This document shows, piece after piece, positions 20,567-32,814 of a DNA stretch of 64,000 nt; positions within the stretch are counted from its first letter, which is position 1, and each line of letters opens with the position of its first letter. The stretch is from Proteles cristata cristata. Its lineage: Eukaryota > Chordata > Mammalia > Carnivora > Hyaenidae. Made by a program: the position numbers and the translations under genes. The DNA lies in contig JAESUZ010001723.1 of assembly GCA_017311185.1 (NCBI GenBank), positions 1,240,001-1,304,000 of the forward strand, in the 5' to 3' direction. The notes under the pieces were generated by a model that was given only the letters and a program-made list of their open reading frames with translations, was not told where the DNA came from and did no database searches.

Positions 20567-22473
20567 GGAGGGGGGGCAAGATGGCGGAGAAGTAAGGAGC
20601 TCCGTACTTGCACTCGCGCCCATACATCACACAGAAAAGATCTGAAGCCACTGGAAACCTTACAAAACCTGAGAGACTGGGAGAAAAAGGACGCAGAATC
20701 CACTGAGAAAGCCTTCTAACATGAGTGCGAACCGGGGAAGGTAAAATCGGGCCGGGATCGGAGCCTCCAGGGTGGGAGGCGATCCCCCTCTACCCTCTAC
20801 GGGGAGTGAGAGGGGAAAAGGAGAGAGTCCGAGACAGAAAAATCTCCGCTCGGTGCATAGAAAGACCGTACTTGCCAAATGCCTGCACACCAGGTCCCCT
20901 CGCGACAACTGGTCCTGGGGGAGGCTGAGCACACAAACTGCTTCTTTGTGCCGCTCCTGGAGGTTGGGTTTTAAAGCGGTGGCGGCGCGCCTGCCGCCAT
21001 TGTAGCTCCAGGGCGGCTGGGACCCCTGAAAGAGCCGCGCAGACACCGGGCGTCCGTGCTCCTGGCTGGCTGGAACTCGAGAGGGAAGGCAAAGAGCTAA
21101 AAACTGGGAAATTTGCCTGTGAGTTCGTGTTTCGGGTGACGAGCCATAGAGGGACCCGGTTTTCCTCACTCCAGCGGGCTAAGGGTACGCGGACCCGGCA
21201 GGCAAGCCCCCGCGCATACGTGCCAGCCCGACCCAGAGAAGGAAGCAGCAATCCTGACTCTGCCCCCAAAGCTCAGCAGGGAGCCTGGAATAGCCCGAGG
21301 GGGTTGTCTGGGAAGCTGTGTCTAAGGCAACTTCAGCGGGGCGTGGACTGGGATTTGGAGATTGGAACTGGCCTGGGTTGAAGAGTGCAACCAACTTCGG
21401 CTGCGTCCCCAGAACGGGGAGTTGACACGCCAAAAAAAAAAAAAAAAAGCGAGCTGCAGCGCGGGGTTCAAGAAGGGACTGGAGCACCCTCACTCTCCTC
21501 CCCACAACCGCCAAGGCAGAACCCCCGCCTGAGGCATTGGATCACGCCACGCCCATCCCTGCCTGAGAGGTGCCCTCCTCCCTTTTTTTTTTCTTTTTTC
21601 CCTTTTTTTTTCTTCTTTCTTTTTTTCCCCCTTTCTTTTCTCTTTTTTTCTTCTTTTTCTCTTTTCTCGCTTTTTTCCCCAAAACACTGACCTGATTAAC
21701 TCTGGTCACCAGCTTGCTTAAACAATCACAAGTCCATTCTGTAAATGTAAATTCTACACCTACCGACTTTTCAGCTATTTCTCTCAGGAGTAATTAGACT
21801 ATATAGTTTCTCTGGATAATTCCAGCATCCTTCTCTCACCTATCCAACCATATTCTACCCTTTACCTCTTTGAAAAAAGCTTCTTATCCCTTCTGCCTGT
21901 TCATTCTATTTCCAAATCTGCCTTGTCTCGACCTGCCTTCTCTCTTTTTCTCTATGCTTTTCAACCAGCACTGCATACACACGGCTATTTAACTGTAGCT
22001 GGAGAATCCAGGTATGTGCTTTAAGCCATTCCTTGTCCATCGGTTTTCTTCTCTTTTCCTTTTGTTTTCCCCTTTTTGACCCTTTTATGTATTTTATGCT
22101 CCCTATTATTCGCCCTCCCTCCTCCGTCTTTTCTATTAACTTTTTCGTTTTCCCTCTCACTTTGCATGTTAGTTGAATCAGCCTGTGCGTTTGTGTGCTC
22201 CTGCTCCCTGTGTGTTTGTCTGTTTTCTTTTCCAGGGCTACCTCAAGAAACAAGCTAGAGTACACAAGGTGAAGAGTCCCAAATATCACTACGAATAGGA
22301 AAATAAAATAACTAAGGTCCCAACAAGAGTGACCAAGGGATACCATTCAAAAAACAATCTCTGAAAGGATAGGCCCTGGAAAGTCAAAGAGTCTTCTTGG
22401 ATATAGCAGTGCTCATAGAAACAGAGAGCATAACAGGTCTTTAAAACCAACAAGAGCCGGAAAGCTAACTAAA
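20567..22473 (+). promoter_or_regulatory. L1 5'UTR with CpG-rich internal promoter region
   Basis: GC- and CpG-rich first kilobase (20567-21560), then an A run at 21434-21449 and a pyrimidine-only-like tract at 21578-21677. AT-richer sequence follows up to the ORF1 start. L1 5'UTRs carry an internal RNA polymerase II promoter. Activity here is inferred, not visible. Confidence 0.7.
21906..22346 (-). other. 146-codon antisense ORF in the L1 5'UTR
   Basis: Opens on the minus strand with M-V-S-L-G-H-S-C-W, has a hydrophobic segment at residues about 12-35, then a Lys/Arg/Glu-rich remainder. The other full-length L1 has an open frame of identical length at 38606-39046. By position it resembles the antisense ORF0 of primate L1s, but no sequence relation is claimed. 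Many differences between the two copies change amino acids, so coding constraint is not shown. Confidence 0.35.
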
Positions 22474-23367
22474 ATGACGAAACGAAAGAGCTCTCCTCCA
22501 AAGAAACTCCAAGAAGAAATGACAGCTAATGAACTGCTCAAAACAGATATCAGCAGCATAAGTGAACAAGATTTTAGAATAATAATGGTAAAATTAATAG
22601 CAGGGCTTGAAAAAAAACATAGGGGACATCAAAGAAACTATGGCTACAGACAGAATGGAAAATAAAAATAGGCATGAAGAATTAAAAAATGCGATAAATG
22701 AGATACATAATAAATTAGAGGCCTCCAATGCATGGATTGAAGAGGCAGAAAGGAGAATAAGTGATTTAGAAGACACCATTATAGAAAAACAAGAAGCTGA
22801 CAAAAAAAGAGACAAACTGATCCAGGAACAGGAAAGAAGAATTCGAGAGCTCAGCGACACAGTCAAACGAAACAATATCCGTATCATAGGAATCCCAGAA
22901 GAGGAAGAGAGAGGGAAAGGTGCTGAAGGAGTCCTGGAACAAATTATAGCAGAGAACTTCCCGACCTGGGGAAGGAAGTCAATGTGGAAATACAAGAGGC
23001 TCAGAGGACTCCTCTCAGACGTAACTTGAATCGATCTTCTGCATGACATATCATCGTAAAAATGACAAAATACAAGGACAAAGAGAGAATTTTGAAAGCA
23101 GCTAGGGAGAAAAGGGCCCTCACATACAAAGGGAAACCCATCAGAGTGGTGACAGACCTATCTACTGAAACTTGGCAGGCCAGAAAGGAATGGCAAGAGA
23201 TCTTCAATGTGATGAACAGTAAAAATATGCAGCCAAGAATCCTCTATCCAGCAAGCCTGTCATTCAAAATAGAAGGAGAGATAAAAACCTTTCCAAACAA
23301 ACAGAAATTGAAAGAATTTGTCACCACGAAGCCAGCCCTACAAGAAATCCTGAGGGGGATGCTCTGA
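22474..23367 (+). pseudogene. L1 ORF1 (RNA-binding coiled-coil protein), frameshifted
   Basis: ORF1 encodes the trimeric RNA-binding chaperone of L1. It starts M-T-K-R-K-S-S-P-P-K-K. The coiled-coil region (E-R-R-I-S-D-L-E-D) leads to the RRM-like part (I-R-I-I-G-I-P-E-E-E) and C-terminal domain (K-A-A-R-E-K-R). Three breaks are visible against the sister copy: one extra A in the run at 22609-22617, one missing C near 22960 (three C where the sister has four), and a TGA at about 23042 where the sister has CGA. The final stop is at 23365. Confidence 0.9.
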
Positions 23368-23413
23368 AGGAAAGGTTGCAAGGAACAAAGATTCCAGAGA
23401 CACCACCACAAAC

Positions 23414-26400
23414 ATGAACCCTACAAAAGATACAAAGACTCTAAACCCACATATTTAAATAATAACACTGAATGTCAATGGGCTGAATGCTCCAATCAAA
23501 AGACATAGGGTAGAGGAATGGATTAAAAAACAAAATCCATCTATATGCTGTCTACAAGAAACTCATTTTAGACGGGAAGATACCTTCAGATTAAAAGTAA
23601 GGGGATGGAGAAATATATATCATGCTACAGGAAATCAAAAGAAAGCCGGAGTAGCAATACTTATATCAGACAAAGTGGACTTTAAATTAAAGACAATCAC
23701 AAGAGATGAAGAAGGGCACTACATAATAATTACAGGGTCCATCCATCAGGAAGAACTAACAATCATAAATGTCTACGCACCGAATATGGGAGCACCTAAA
23801 TATCTAAAACAATCGATCACAAACAGAAACAAGCTTCTAGATAAGAATGTGCTAATAGCAGGGGACTTTAATACTCCGCTTACAGCAATGGATAGGTCAA
23901 CCAGACAGAAAATCACTAAAGAAATAATGGACTTGAAAGACACATTGGACCAGATGGATCTGACGGATATATTTAGAACTTTACATCCTGAGGCCTGGGA
24001 ATTTACTTTCTTCTCAAGTGCGCATGGCACATTCTCCAAGATAGATCACATACAGGGACATAAAGCAGCCCTCAATAAATATAAAAGAATAGAGATCATA
24101 CCATGCACACTGTCAGATCACAATGCTTTGAAACTTGAAATCAATTACAGGAAGAAGTCTGGAAAACCTCCAAAAACATGGAGGTTAAAGAACACCCTTC
24201 TAAAGAATGAATGGGCCAATCAGGCAATTAGAGAAGAAATTAAAAAATATATGGAAACAAATGAAAATGAAAACACAACAATTCAAAATCTATGGGATGC
24301 GGCAAAGGCAGTCCTAAGAGGAAAGTACATTGCTCTCCAGGCCTATTTCAAGAGATTAGAAAAAGCGGAAGTCCAAAATCGAAGAGCTCACCTAAAGGAA
24401 CTAGAGGCAGAGCAACAAGAATGCCCTAAACCCAGTAGAAGAAGAGAATAGTAAAAATTAGAGCAGAAATAAACAACATAGAGACCAAAGAAACAATTGA
24501 ACAGATCCATGAAACCAAGAGTTGGTTTTTTGAAAAAGTAAACAGAATTGACAAACCTCTAGCCAGACTTATCCAAAAGAAAAGAGAGAGCACCCAAATA
24601 GACAAAATTATGAATGAAAATGGACTTATTACAACCAACCCCTCAGAAATACAAGCAATTATCAGGGAATACTATGAAAAATTATATGCCAACAAATTGG
24701 ACAACTTAGAAGAAATGGACAAATTCCTAAACACACACTCACTACCAAAATTCACACGGGAAGAAATAGAAAACCTGAACAGACCCATAACGAGTGAAGA
24801 AATTGAATCAGTGATCAAAAATCTCCCAACAAATAAGAGCCCTGGACCTGATGGCTTCCCTGGGGAATTCTACGAGACATTTAAAACAAATAAGCCCAAT
24901 TCTTCTCAAGCTATTCCAAAAAATAGAAAGCGAAGGAAAACTCCCGGACTCATTTTATGAAGCCAGCATCACACTGATTCCCAAGCCAGACAGAGATCCA
25001 GCAAAAAAAGAGAACTACAGACCAATATCCTTGATGAATACGGATGCAAAAATTCTCAACAAGATCCTTGCAAATCGAATCCAGCAGCATATAAAAAGAA
25101 TCATCCACCAAGATCAAGTGGGATTCCATCCTGGGTTACAGGGCTGGTAACATTCGCAAGTCAATCAATGTGATACATCATATCAATAAAAGAAAAGATA
25201 AAAACCATATGATCCTGTCAATAGATGCAGAAAAAGCATTTGACAAAATACAGCATCCCTTCTTAATAAAGACTCTCGAGAAAGTTGGGATAGAAGGAAC
25301 CTACTTAAACATCATCAAAGCCATCTATGAGAAGCCTTCAGCTAACATCATTCTCAACGGGGAAAAACTGAGAGCTTTCCCGCAGAGATCAGTAACACGA
25401 CAGGGATGTCCACTCTCACCACTGTTGTTTAACATAGTGCTGGAAATCCTAGCATCAGCCATCAGACAACAAAAGGAAATCAAAGGCATCAGAACTGGCA
25501 AAGAGGAAGTGAAACTTTCACTCTTCGCAGATGACATGGTACTCTACATCGAAAACCCGACAGACTCCACCAGAAGCCTGCTAGAACAGATCCAAGAATT
25601 CAGCCAAGTTGCAGGGTACAAAATCAACGTACAGAAATCGGTTGCATTTTTATACACCAACAATGAAGCAACAGAAAGAGAAATCAAGAAACTGATCCCA
25701 TTCACAATTGCACAAAAAACCATAAAATACCTCGGAATAAACCTAACCAAGGATACAAGAGATCTGTATGATGAAAACTATAGAAAACTTATGAAGGAAA
25801 CTGAAGAAGACACAAAGAAATGGAAAAACATTCCATGCTCATGGATAGGAAGAATAAATATAGTTAAGATGTCATTACTACCTAAAGCACTCTACACATT
25901 CAATGCAATTCCAATTAAAATTGCACCAGCATACTTCTCAAAACTAGAACAAACTATCCAAAAATTTGTATGGAACCACAAAAGACCCCGAATAGCCAAA
26001 GTAATCCTGAAAAATAAAACCAAAACGGGAGGGATCACCATCCCAGACTTTAGCCTCTACTACAAAGCTGTCATCATCAAGACAGTATGGTATTGGCACA
26101 AAAACAGACACATAGACCAATGGAACAGAATTGAGAACTCAGAAGTGGACCCAAAAGTATACAGCCATCTGATCTTTGACAAAGCAGGAAAGAATCTCCA
26201 ATGGAAAAAAGACAGCCTTTTTAACAGATGGTGTTGGGAGAACTGGACGGCAACATGCAGAAGAATGAAACTAGATCATTTTCTCACACCATGCACAAAA
26301 ATAAACTCAAAATGGATAAAGGACCTGAACGTGAGACAGAAAACTATCAACAGCCTAGAGGAGAAAGCAGGAAACAACCTCCTTGACCTCCACCGCAGCA

Positions 26401-27262
26401 ACTTCTTGGTTGACACATCCCCAAAGGCAAGGGAATCAAGAGCGAAAATAAATGATTGGGACCTCATCAAGATTAAAAGCTTCTGCACAGCAAAGGAAAC
26501 AACCCAGAAAATTAATAGGCAACCAACGAATGGGAAAAGATAGTTGCAAATGACATATCAGATAAAGGGTTAATATCCAGAATATATAAGGAACTCACCA
26601 AACTACACGCCCAGAAAACAAACAACCCAATGAAGAAATGGGCAGACGATATGAACAGACACTTCTCCAAAGAGGACATCCAGATGGCCAACAGACACAT
26701 GAAACGATGCTCAGCATCCCTCCTCATCAGGGAAATACAAATCAAAACCACACTGAGATACCACCTCACGCCAGTCAGAGTGGCTAAAATGAGCCAATCA
26801 GAGAACTCTAGATGCTGGCGAGGATGTGGAGAAACGGGCACCCTCCTACACTGTTGGTGGGAATGTAAACTGGTACAACCCCTCTGGAAAACAGTGTGGA
26901 GGTTCCTAAGGAAACTAACAATAGAACTCCCCTATGACCCAGCAACAGCACTGCTAGGAATTTACCCAAGGGATACAGAAATGCTGATGCATAGGAGCAC
27001 ATGTACCCCAATGTTCATAGCAGCACTCTCCACAATAGCTAAAACCTGGAAAGAGCCTAAGTGTCCATCAACAGATGAATGGATCAAGAAGATGTGGTTT
27101 ATCTATACCATGGAATACTACATGGCAATGAGAAACAACGAAATCTGGCCATGTGTAGCAACATGGATGGACATTGAGGGTGTTATGCTGAGCCAAATAA
27201 GTCAGGCAGAGAAGGACAAATATCATATGTGTGCACGTATAGGAGGATTAGGAGGAACTTAA
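23414..27262 (+). pseudogene. L1 ORF2 (endonuclease - reverse transcriptase), broken
   Basis: Length to the stop is about 1,282 codons, normal for L1 ORF2. AP-endonuclease motifs: Q-E-T-H at 23555-23566, G-D-F-N-T-P at 23861-23878, S-K-I-D-H at 24035-24049 and S-D-H near 24113. The reverse-transcriptase catalytic F-A-D-D is at 25524-25535, and a Cys/His-rich C-terminus lies near 26810-26860. Defects: TAA at about codon 14 (TCA in the sister copy), a missing A at 24447 (gaatag against gaaata elsewhere), changes near 24890 and 25148 (two bases lost), and one base lost at about 26527. The second and last are shared with the copy at 33475-40277. Confidence 0.92.
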
Positions 27263-27482
27263 CAGAGGACCAAGGGGAGAAGAAGGGCGGAAATGGTGGG
27301 GGAAAGGGAGAGAGGCAAACCATGAGAGACTCTTGAATGCTGACAAAAACTGAGGACTGGTGGATGTGGGGGGGAGGAGGGTGGGCATGGAGGGGACACT
27401 TGTGGGGATGAGCACTGGGTGTTATGTGGAAACTAATTTGACAATAAACTATTTGTAAAAAAAAATAAAAATAAAAAAAAAT
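27263..27482 (+). terminator. L1 3'UTR, polyadenylation signal and tail
   Basis: G-rich 3'UTR with runs such as gtgggggggaggagggtggg, then acaataaact at 27441-27450 containing the AATAAA hexamer, then an A-rich tail from 27458. Confidence 0.85.
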
Positions 27483-27498
27483 AAAATAAAACCATGTG

Positions 27499-27796
27499 TG
27501 TGTCCAAAATGCAGATTTGTTTTATTTTATTTATAATTTATAAACTGTTTATAAGAAAAGATATGAAGAGGTTAAATAAGTAGCCATAAGATTGCTAAAA
27601 TAAAAATAAGAACCTATACGAAAAAGGTGGAAGCAAATATACTAATTGCATAGGCTAAAATGATTACCATAATTAAGAATCAAAATTTAGATTGGTACTT
27701 TTCAGTAGGCAAGAGTAAAGAAGAAATCTGTTTTTCTAGTAAAAGATAAAAACTCAAGTTTTTCTATTACACAGTACAACTTAAATTATACTTAAT
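27499..27796. other. Intron, nothing recognised
   Basis: AT-rich spacer between the full-length L1 and the next SINE. Confidence 0.45.
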
Positions 27797-27814
27797 AGAA
27801 AACATGAATTTTTA

Positions 27815-28041
27815 TTTTTAAGTTTTTTATTTTAATGTTTTTTATTTATTTTTGAGAGAGAGAGACAGCATGAGCAGGGGAGTGTCAGAGAGAGAGAGAG
27901 AGAGAGACACAGAATCCAAAAACAGGCTCCAGGCTCTGAGTTTTCAGCACTGAGCCCGACACGGGGCTCGAACCGACAACTGTGAGATCATGACCTGAGC
28001 TGAAGTCGGGCGCTCAACCGACTGAGCCATCCAAGTGCCGC
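27815..28041 (-). mobile_element. CanSINE (minus)
   Basis: Reversed SINE with (GA)n at 27886-27906 and head ending ccatccaagtgccg. TSD-like gaaaacatgaattttta at about 27798-27814 and a gaaaaacatgaattttta-type copy ending at 28060. Confidence 0.9.
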
Positions 28042-28060
28042 AGAAAAACATGAATTTTTA

Positions 28061-28894
28061 AAGAAGAAATAATTTCTGGTACTGAGTGCAAAAAACAAAA
28101 TCCTAAGTTTTGCATGTTGAGATGAGTAATACACTGTTGGTCATAACTATGATAGTTTACAGTTTAATGGCAAAACCATGCCATTGAATCTGATTATAGA
28201 ATATACTTAAGTTGGTAAGAGATTTAATTTTTCTACCACTGGGATCCTGTGTTCTTATATCAAGGAAATATTCTATCCAGTCACCTCATATTAGCTATTC
28301 TTAATTTCTCTGATATAATTTCAGGTCTCTGGCTTCTAACACTTTAAGGCATGTAAAAGCAGCAGTGTAATGGAAAGTAAGAGAAAGCTGTAGTACATCC
28401 TTTCTACCTCTCTTATCATAAAAACATTTACATCATAAAGATAATTTTGCAGATATGATCTCCAAGTATTTAAAATACTTTTATATACATTTAGAAAACA
28501 GAGGAAAATTTAAAAATGGGATTAGTATTTGCATTAGGAAGTGGAATCATCCAACTGATCATTAAAAACATTTTCCAAATTTCTGTAGTCCTATTTTGAA
28601 AAATATTTTAAGTACAAAAATGAAGAATCAAAATTCCATGCATATTCTTTAACCATTAGTGCTCATAAAATATGATAAATATTACAATTAAATAACAAAA
28701 AGGACCATGCAAATATTACACTCAAAACAGATGTTTTCTAAACAACAGAATAAGAAAAAATTCCAACACACCTAAATCAATAGGGCTAGGACTGAGTGTA
28801 CATACTCTGCATTGTATAGCACACACAGTGATAGGCATTTCTGGAGACCGGCATTTATGTACTCTGTCTTAGCACTATGACACCCTTAGCTTGT
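28061..28894. other. Intron, nothing recognised
   Basis: AT-rich intron sequence without a recognised feature. Confidence 0.45.
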
Positions 28895-29000
28895 TGGTCC
28901 ATTCAACTATCCATGCATATGCCCATCCACTCACCCCACAAGTACTCTCTGAGGACCTATTATTTCCCCCCAATGCTGCTGGGTATGGGGAATACAGCAG
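28895..29000 (-). repeat. L2 3'-end-like fragment (antisense)
   Basis: 'ggtccattcaactatccatg', 'ctctgaggacctattatttc' and 'ctgggtatggggaatacagc' follow the reverse complement of the L2 3' end. Short and degraded. Confidence 0.55.
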
Positions 29001-29394
29001 TTCTGAGTCAAGCAAATGTTCACATTCATCACACTGATTCTCCCCTGAAAATAATGTTTTCTATTTCCTAGAAGTCACCAGAGCACAGTACCTTTTAGTT
29101 TCTTGATTTCATTATCACAGGAAATAGAAGAATTATTAATGGGTGATCTGATAAAAAGACTGAGTTCCTTCTACTGAGATAGTCTTCAAAGGAGAAATAG
29201 TAGTTTTCAAAAGCTAAATTGGAGGACTGACCTCACTGATAAAAGGTGGAGATGCTGCATCGTTAAAAGCCACACACGTTCACTACAAATTTTGTTCTGG
29301 AATAAAGGTTTTTGACTATTTCTCCCAGTGGTTTACTCTAAGAATAGTGAACAGTAAATGCAGGGAGTGGTCAATTTAGTCTCTTCCATGTCTT

Positions 29395-29600
29395 TGCAGC
29401 GTGGGGAGGCAGTACAACAGAGTACTGAGGAGGGCTGGCTCTGGTGTCAGATTGCCTGGTTTGCATTTTGGCTCCTCCACCAAGCCACACTGTCTTACCT
29501 ATTATCACAGGATGTTGTAAAGGTCAATCCATGGAAGCATTTAGCACACTGTCTGGCACTGTAAACTGCTACTGCTGTTATAATTATTGTAATTATGTGT
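29395..29600 (+). repeat. MIR-like ancient SINE
   Basis: 'agggctggctctggtgtcag', 'attgcctggtttgcattttg' and 'agcacactgtctggcactgt' match the MIR order from core to tail. Confidence 0.75.
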
Positions 29601-29824
29601 GACATCATTAACAAAATATGGCTTAAAGTACAAGGATTGTGATCAAAGAGATACAATGTCTGAAAAAGAGACTCTTGAACAGATGGACATAAGCAGGAGG
29701 CATACATCTATGTATATCTATATACAGATGTAGTATAGAGCTGAGTTTTCAAAAATGGTCTTACTAAGTCTTTAGGGGCACAGTCTTCACAAAAAAATTT
29801 AGTCTTGTCTTGCCATCTGGCATT

Positions 29825-29965
29825 GACCACTCATTTATTCCAATAATTCAATACTTATTACCACCTACTCTGTGCTAGGCTCATGCTGAACTTAGGGACA
29901 GAGCAGTGAATAAGACATATTCCTGGTCCTACATTCTTTCAGGTGTACCTCTTTAAAGGCCTTGA
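29825..29965 (-). repeat. L2 3'-end-like fragment (antisense)
   Basis: 'ccactcatttattccaataa', 'ccacctactctgtgctaggc' and 'gggacagagcagtgaataag' follow the reverse complement of the L2 3' end. Confidence 0.65.
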
Positions 29966-30013
29966 ATCTCTATATCGAATTCTCTGAATTACGTGTGTGT
30001 GTTGGAATGTTCT

Positions 30014-30241
30014 TTTTTTTTAAAAAAATATTTTATTTATTTCTGAGACAGAAAGGCAGCGTGAGCAGGGGTTGGGGGGTAGGGGGTGTCAGTGAGAGAG
30101 GGAAACACAGAATCCGAAACAGCTTCAGGCTCTGAACTAGCCGTCAGCACACAGCACAGCATGGGCTCAAACCCACAAACTGTGAGATCATGACCTGAGC
30201 CGAAGTCGGACGCTCAAGCGACTGAGCCACCCAGGTGCCGC
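30014..30241 (-). mobile_element. CanSINE (minus)
   Basis: Poly(T), body, head gagccacccaggtgccgc. TSD tggaatgttct at 30003-30013 and 30242-30252. Confidence 0.92.
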
Positions 30242-30252
30242 TGGAATGTTCT

Positions 30253-30700
30253 ATATTCTATTTTGTATTCTATCTTTTTCTTCTGGGGTTCCTCATCTAA
30301 ATCACAGAACATAGAAAATAATTTTAAGTTAATTATATAAAATGGATATTTTAAGGTGTCAGAACTTAGTTCTCTCCCAAAACTGATTGAGAAAGACTAG
30401 CGATATTAAAATTTCCTGTATGTACTGGCTTTTTCTGATACTTATAGTAAAGAAAGCATACAGATAATAACTACACTAATGGAAGCCTAGCATAATTATA
30501 TTTATACACTAATATAATAAGACATAACTAATAATAACTACCCTTTACTTGGGATAGGCATTTTATATATATCATCTTTAAGCACTATGGGAAGTAGATA
30601 GTATTAGATCCATTTTAAAATTAAGGAAATTGAAGTACAGAGAGGTTAACCTGGTGGACTATTAAGGCAACAGAGTTAGGCCTGTCTCAAACTAGGTCTT
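30253..30700. other. Intron, nothing recognised
   Basis: AT-rich. A phrase at 30600-30660 (ttaaggaaattgaagtacag, agaggttaac) hints at a MIR core but is too short to call. Confidence 0.4.
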
Positions 30701-30790
30701 TGGGGATGAGCACTGGGTGTTATATGGAAACCAACTTGACAATAAACTACTTGTAAAAAAACAAAACAAAAAACAAAAAACAAAAAAAAC
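30701..30790 (+). mobile_element. Very short L1 3'-end insertion
   Basis: Only the last approximately 55 bases of the 3'UTR (ggggatgagcactgggtgtt to acaataaact) and a tail of AAAAAC units remain. No clear TSD. Confidence 0.75.
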
Positions 30791-31074
30791 CCTATGTCTG
30801 TCTTAACCTGAGCCTATGGTATTTCCACTTCTACCTGTTATCATTCTACTTATAACCATGATAATTAAGTACTAATAAGTGTAATCAATACAGTAATAAT
30901 AATTTGAGGGATGATTTTGTGTCAGTGTATCAGTCCAGAAGGAAACAGATACATATGGGTGAATAAGTGGCCACCAGGCATAAAAACCTATTGTATAATT
31001 TAGATACATTCACACAGTGCCTGCCAAGTACAGGTATTTGTGCTAAGTTCAGGGGATGATGAGCAAAACAGATG

Positions 31075-31128
31075 CAGAGAGAGAAAAAGAAAGAGGGGGG
31101 GGGAAAGAGAGAGAGAGAGAGAGAAATT
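31075..31128. repeat. (GA)n / purine simple repeat
   Basis: A purine-only stretch of GAGA and G runs, including gagagagagagagagagaga near 31108-31127. Confidence 0.9.
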
Positions 31129-31130
31129 TA

Positions 31131-31644
31131 GCCATTTGAACATAACTTCACCAAAGGATTTTGACACATGCATACTTTAAACATTGTTATCTCAGATTTC
31201 TTGGATATGGCAAGGTTGATGGGCACAACACCCTGCTGTATCAGAGTAACTCTGAGAACTCACTGGAAACTTCTGATAATTCCAGATGTCCTAAAGCTGG
31301 AAAATACCACCATGTCCTTAAAGGGAAAGTACTGAAACATAAGACCTTCGGAGTCCAGCTAAAAATCTACTCAGAGGAAACTTGGTGGGGTGGGGGATGG
31401 GGTGGCACAATTTTCTGCATACTACAACCCAAACTTCTGCTTGTGCTGCTTCCTCTAAAAGGAATTCTGTTAGTGAGGGAAGATCTAAGTGGGAAGTACG
31501 GGATATGGGTGGGTTAGGATATATGAAAACTCTGAGAGAGGAGGTACAAAAGAGTGGAGGAGGAGAAAGGATATGACAGAGGAAGATAAAGACAATAGAA
31601 GAACTAGAAATTCTATATTTATTGGTGATTTATCTTAAAACTTC
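31131..31644. other. Intron, nothing recognised
   Basis: A 118-codon frame lies here but shows no domain, splice support or codon pattern. Treated as intron. Confidence 0.45.
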
Positions 31645-31653
31645 AGACTTTGG

Positions 31654-31921
31654 CAGGCAGAGAAGGACAAATATCATATGTTTGCACGTATAGGAAGATT
31701 AGGAGGAACTTGACGGAGGAACAAGGGGGAGAAGAAGGGCGGAAATGGTGGGGGAAAGGGAGAGAGGCAAACCATGAGAGACTCTTGAATGCTGACAAAA
31801 ACTGAGGACTGATGGATGTGGGGGAGGGGATGGGCATGGAGGAGGACACTTATGGGGATGAGCACTGAGTGTTATGTGGAAACTAATTTGACAATAAACT
31901 ATTTGTAAAAAAAAAAAAACG
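31654..31921 (+). mobile_element. L1 3'-end insertion (plus)
   Basis: Last ORF2 codons, 3'UTR, AATAAA and A tail. TSD agactttgg at 31645-31653 and 31922-31930. Confidence 0.9.
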
Positions 31922-31930
31922 AGACTTTGG

Positions 31931-32313
31931 AATAAAAAGATACTGTTTCATTTGACACTTATGATTGACAGAAACATCATTCTAATTCAACAGCTTATAA
32001 AGTGTTTTTTACACTATATTCAAATCTGTACTTTCTACCTGAAGAAGAAATACAAAAATCTCATAAATTATTCTATGAATAAGGCATTCCTTAGATATTT
32101 TTCTAAGGTAAAGATCAGTTAAGCTGTGTCAATCCTGGATTAACACAGGTTTAATTTAGCTATGCTATATAATGATAGATTAAAGAGTGAGAAGAAACTT
32201 TTAGTAACATCTTTATGGAAGGTGCTGAAAATATGAACACATTAAAATTACATTACTAGATTTTATTTTTAATTTTTATCTAAGTTTATTTTTTATGTTT
32301 TATTTTTGTTTTC
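31931..32313. other. Intron, nothing recognised
   Basis: AT-rich. The T-rich right end may be the tail of the minus-strand L1 that follows. Confidence 0.4.
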
Positions 32314-32545
32314 TTTAATAGTTTATTGTCAAGTTGGTTTACACATAACACCCAGTGCTCATCCGAACAAGTGCCCTCCTCCATGGCCATTACCCCCCTT
32401 CCCCTCTCCCTCACCCCCATCAGTCCTCAGTTTGTTTTCAGCATTTAAGAGTCTCTCATGGCTTGCCTCCCTCCCTCTCCCAAACTATTTTTCCCCTTCT
32501 TCTCCCTCATGTTCCTCAGTTAGCTTCCTCCTAATAATACAAATA
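32314..32545 (-). mobile_element. L1 3'UTR fragment (minus)
   Basis: On the plus strand: tttattgtcaagttggttta, acacccagtgctcatccgaa, cctcagtttgttttcagcat, ending near cttcctcctaat. TSD not clear. Confidence 0.85.
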
Positions 32546-32814
32546 ATTTTAAAATTCCACTGGAGAGGATATAATTGACTTATTCTTTGGCAGGCTAATG
32601 CAGAGACAATGGCTAGCTCATTTGAGTACAACTCTGTTTTATGCCCTTCCTATATTTCAGTTTCTAAAAATATAAAAACACAACATTATAAGTGCTGATT
32701 GTTACCTGATACAATTCGAGTAATTTTTATTTCTAGAATGAGTATATACATATGTAAATAGGCCAAATATAAGGTATATAAATTTAACACTGGGATCTTC
32801 CTTTTTTTGCCAAA

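Larger units (their letters stand above)
20567..27482 (+). mobile_element. Full-length L1 copy, antisense to DOCK3, defective
   Basis: A complete non-LTR retrotransposon. The 5'UTR starts gggggggcaagatggcggag, followed by ORF1, a short spacer, ORF2, G-rich 3'UTR, AATAAA and an A-rich tail. A perfect 16-bp TSD, aaaataaaaccatgtg, lies at 20551-20566 and 27483-27498, indicating a fairly recent insertion. Both ORFs are broken, so it cannot move on its own. It lies in the 30-kb DOCK3 intron, in opposite orientation to the gene and to the other full-length copy at 33475-40277. Confidence 0.96.

Noticed and set aside
20660..21169. 169-codon minus frame and its overlapping frames in GC-rich DNA
   Set aside because: Lies in the CpG-rich L1 5'UTR, where long open frames arise by composition. 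The other L1 copy has only shorter, shifted versions.
22474..22665. Short 63-codon protein at the ORF1 start
   Set aside because: This is ORF1 cut off by one extra A in a homopolymer; homology continues in the next frame.
31075..31128. Direct repeats as a CRISPR-like array
   Set aside because: Simple GA microsatellite without spacers. The only other repeated units here are retrotransposon copies and microsatellites.
31161..31517. 118-codon plus-strand frame as a gene
   Set aside because: No domain, no splice partner and no homology to DOCK3; single short frame in intron.
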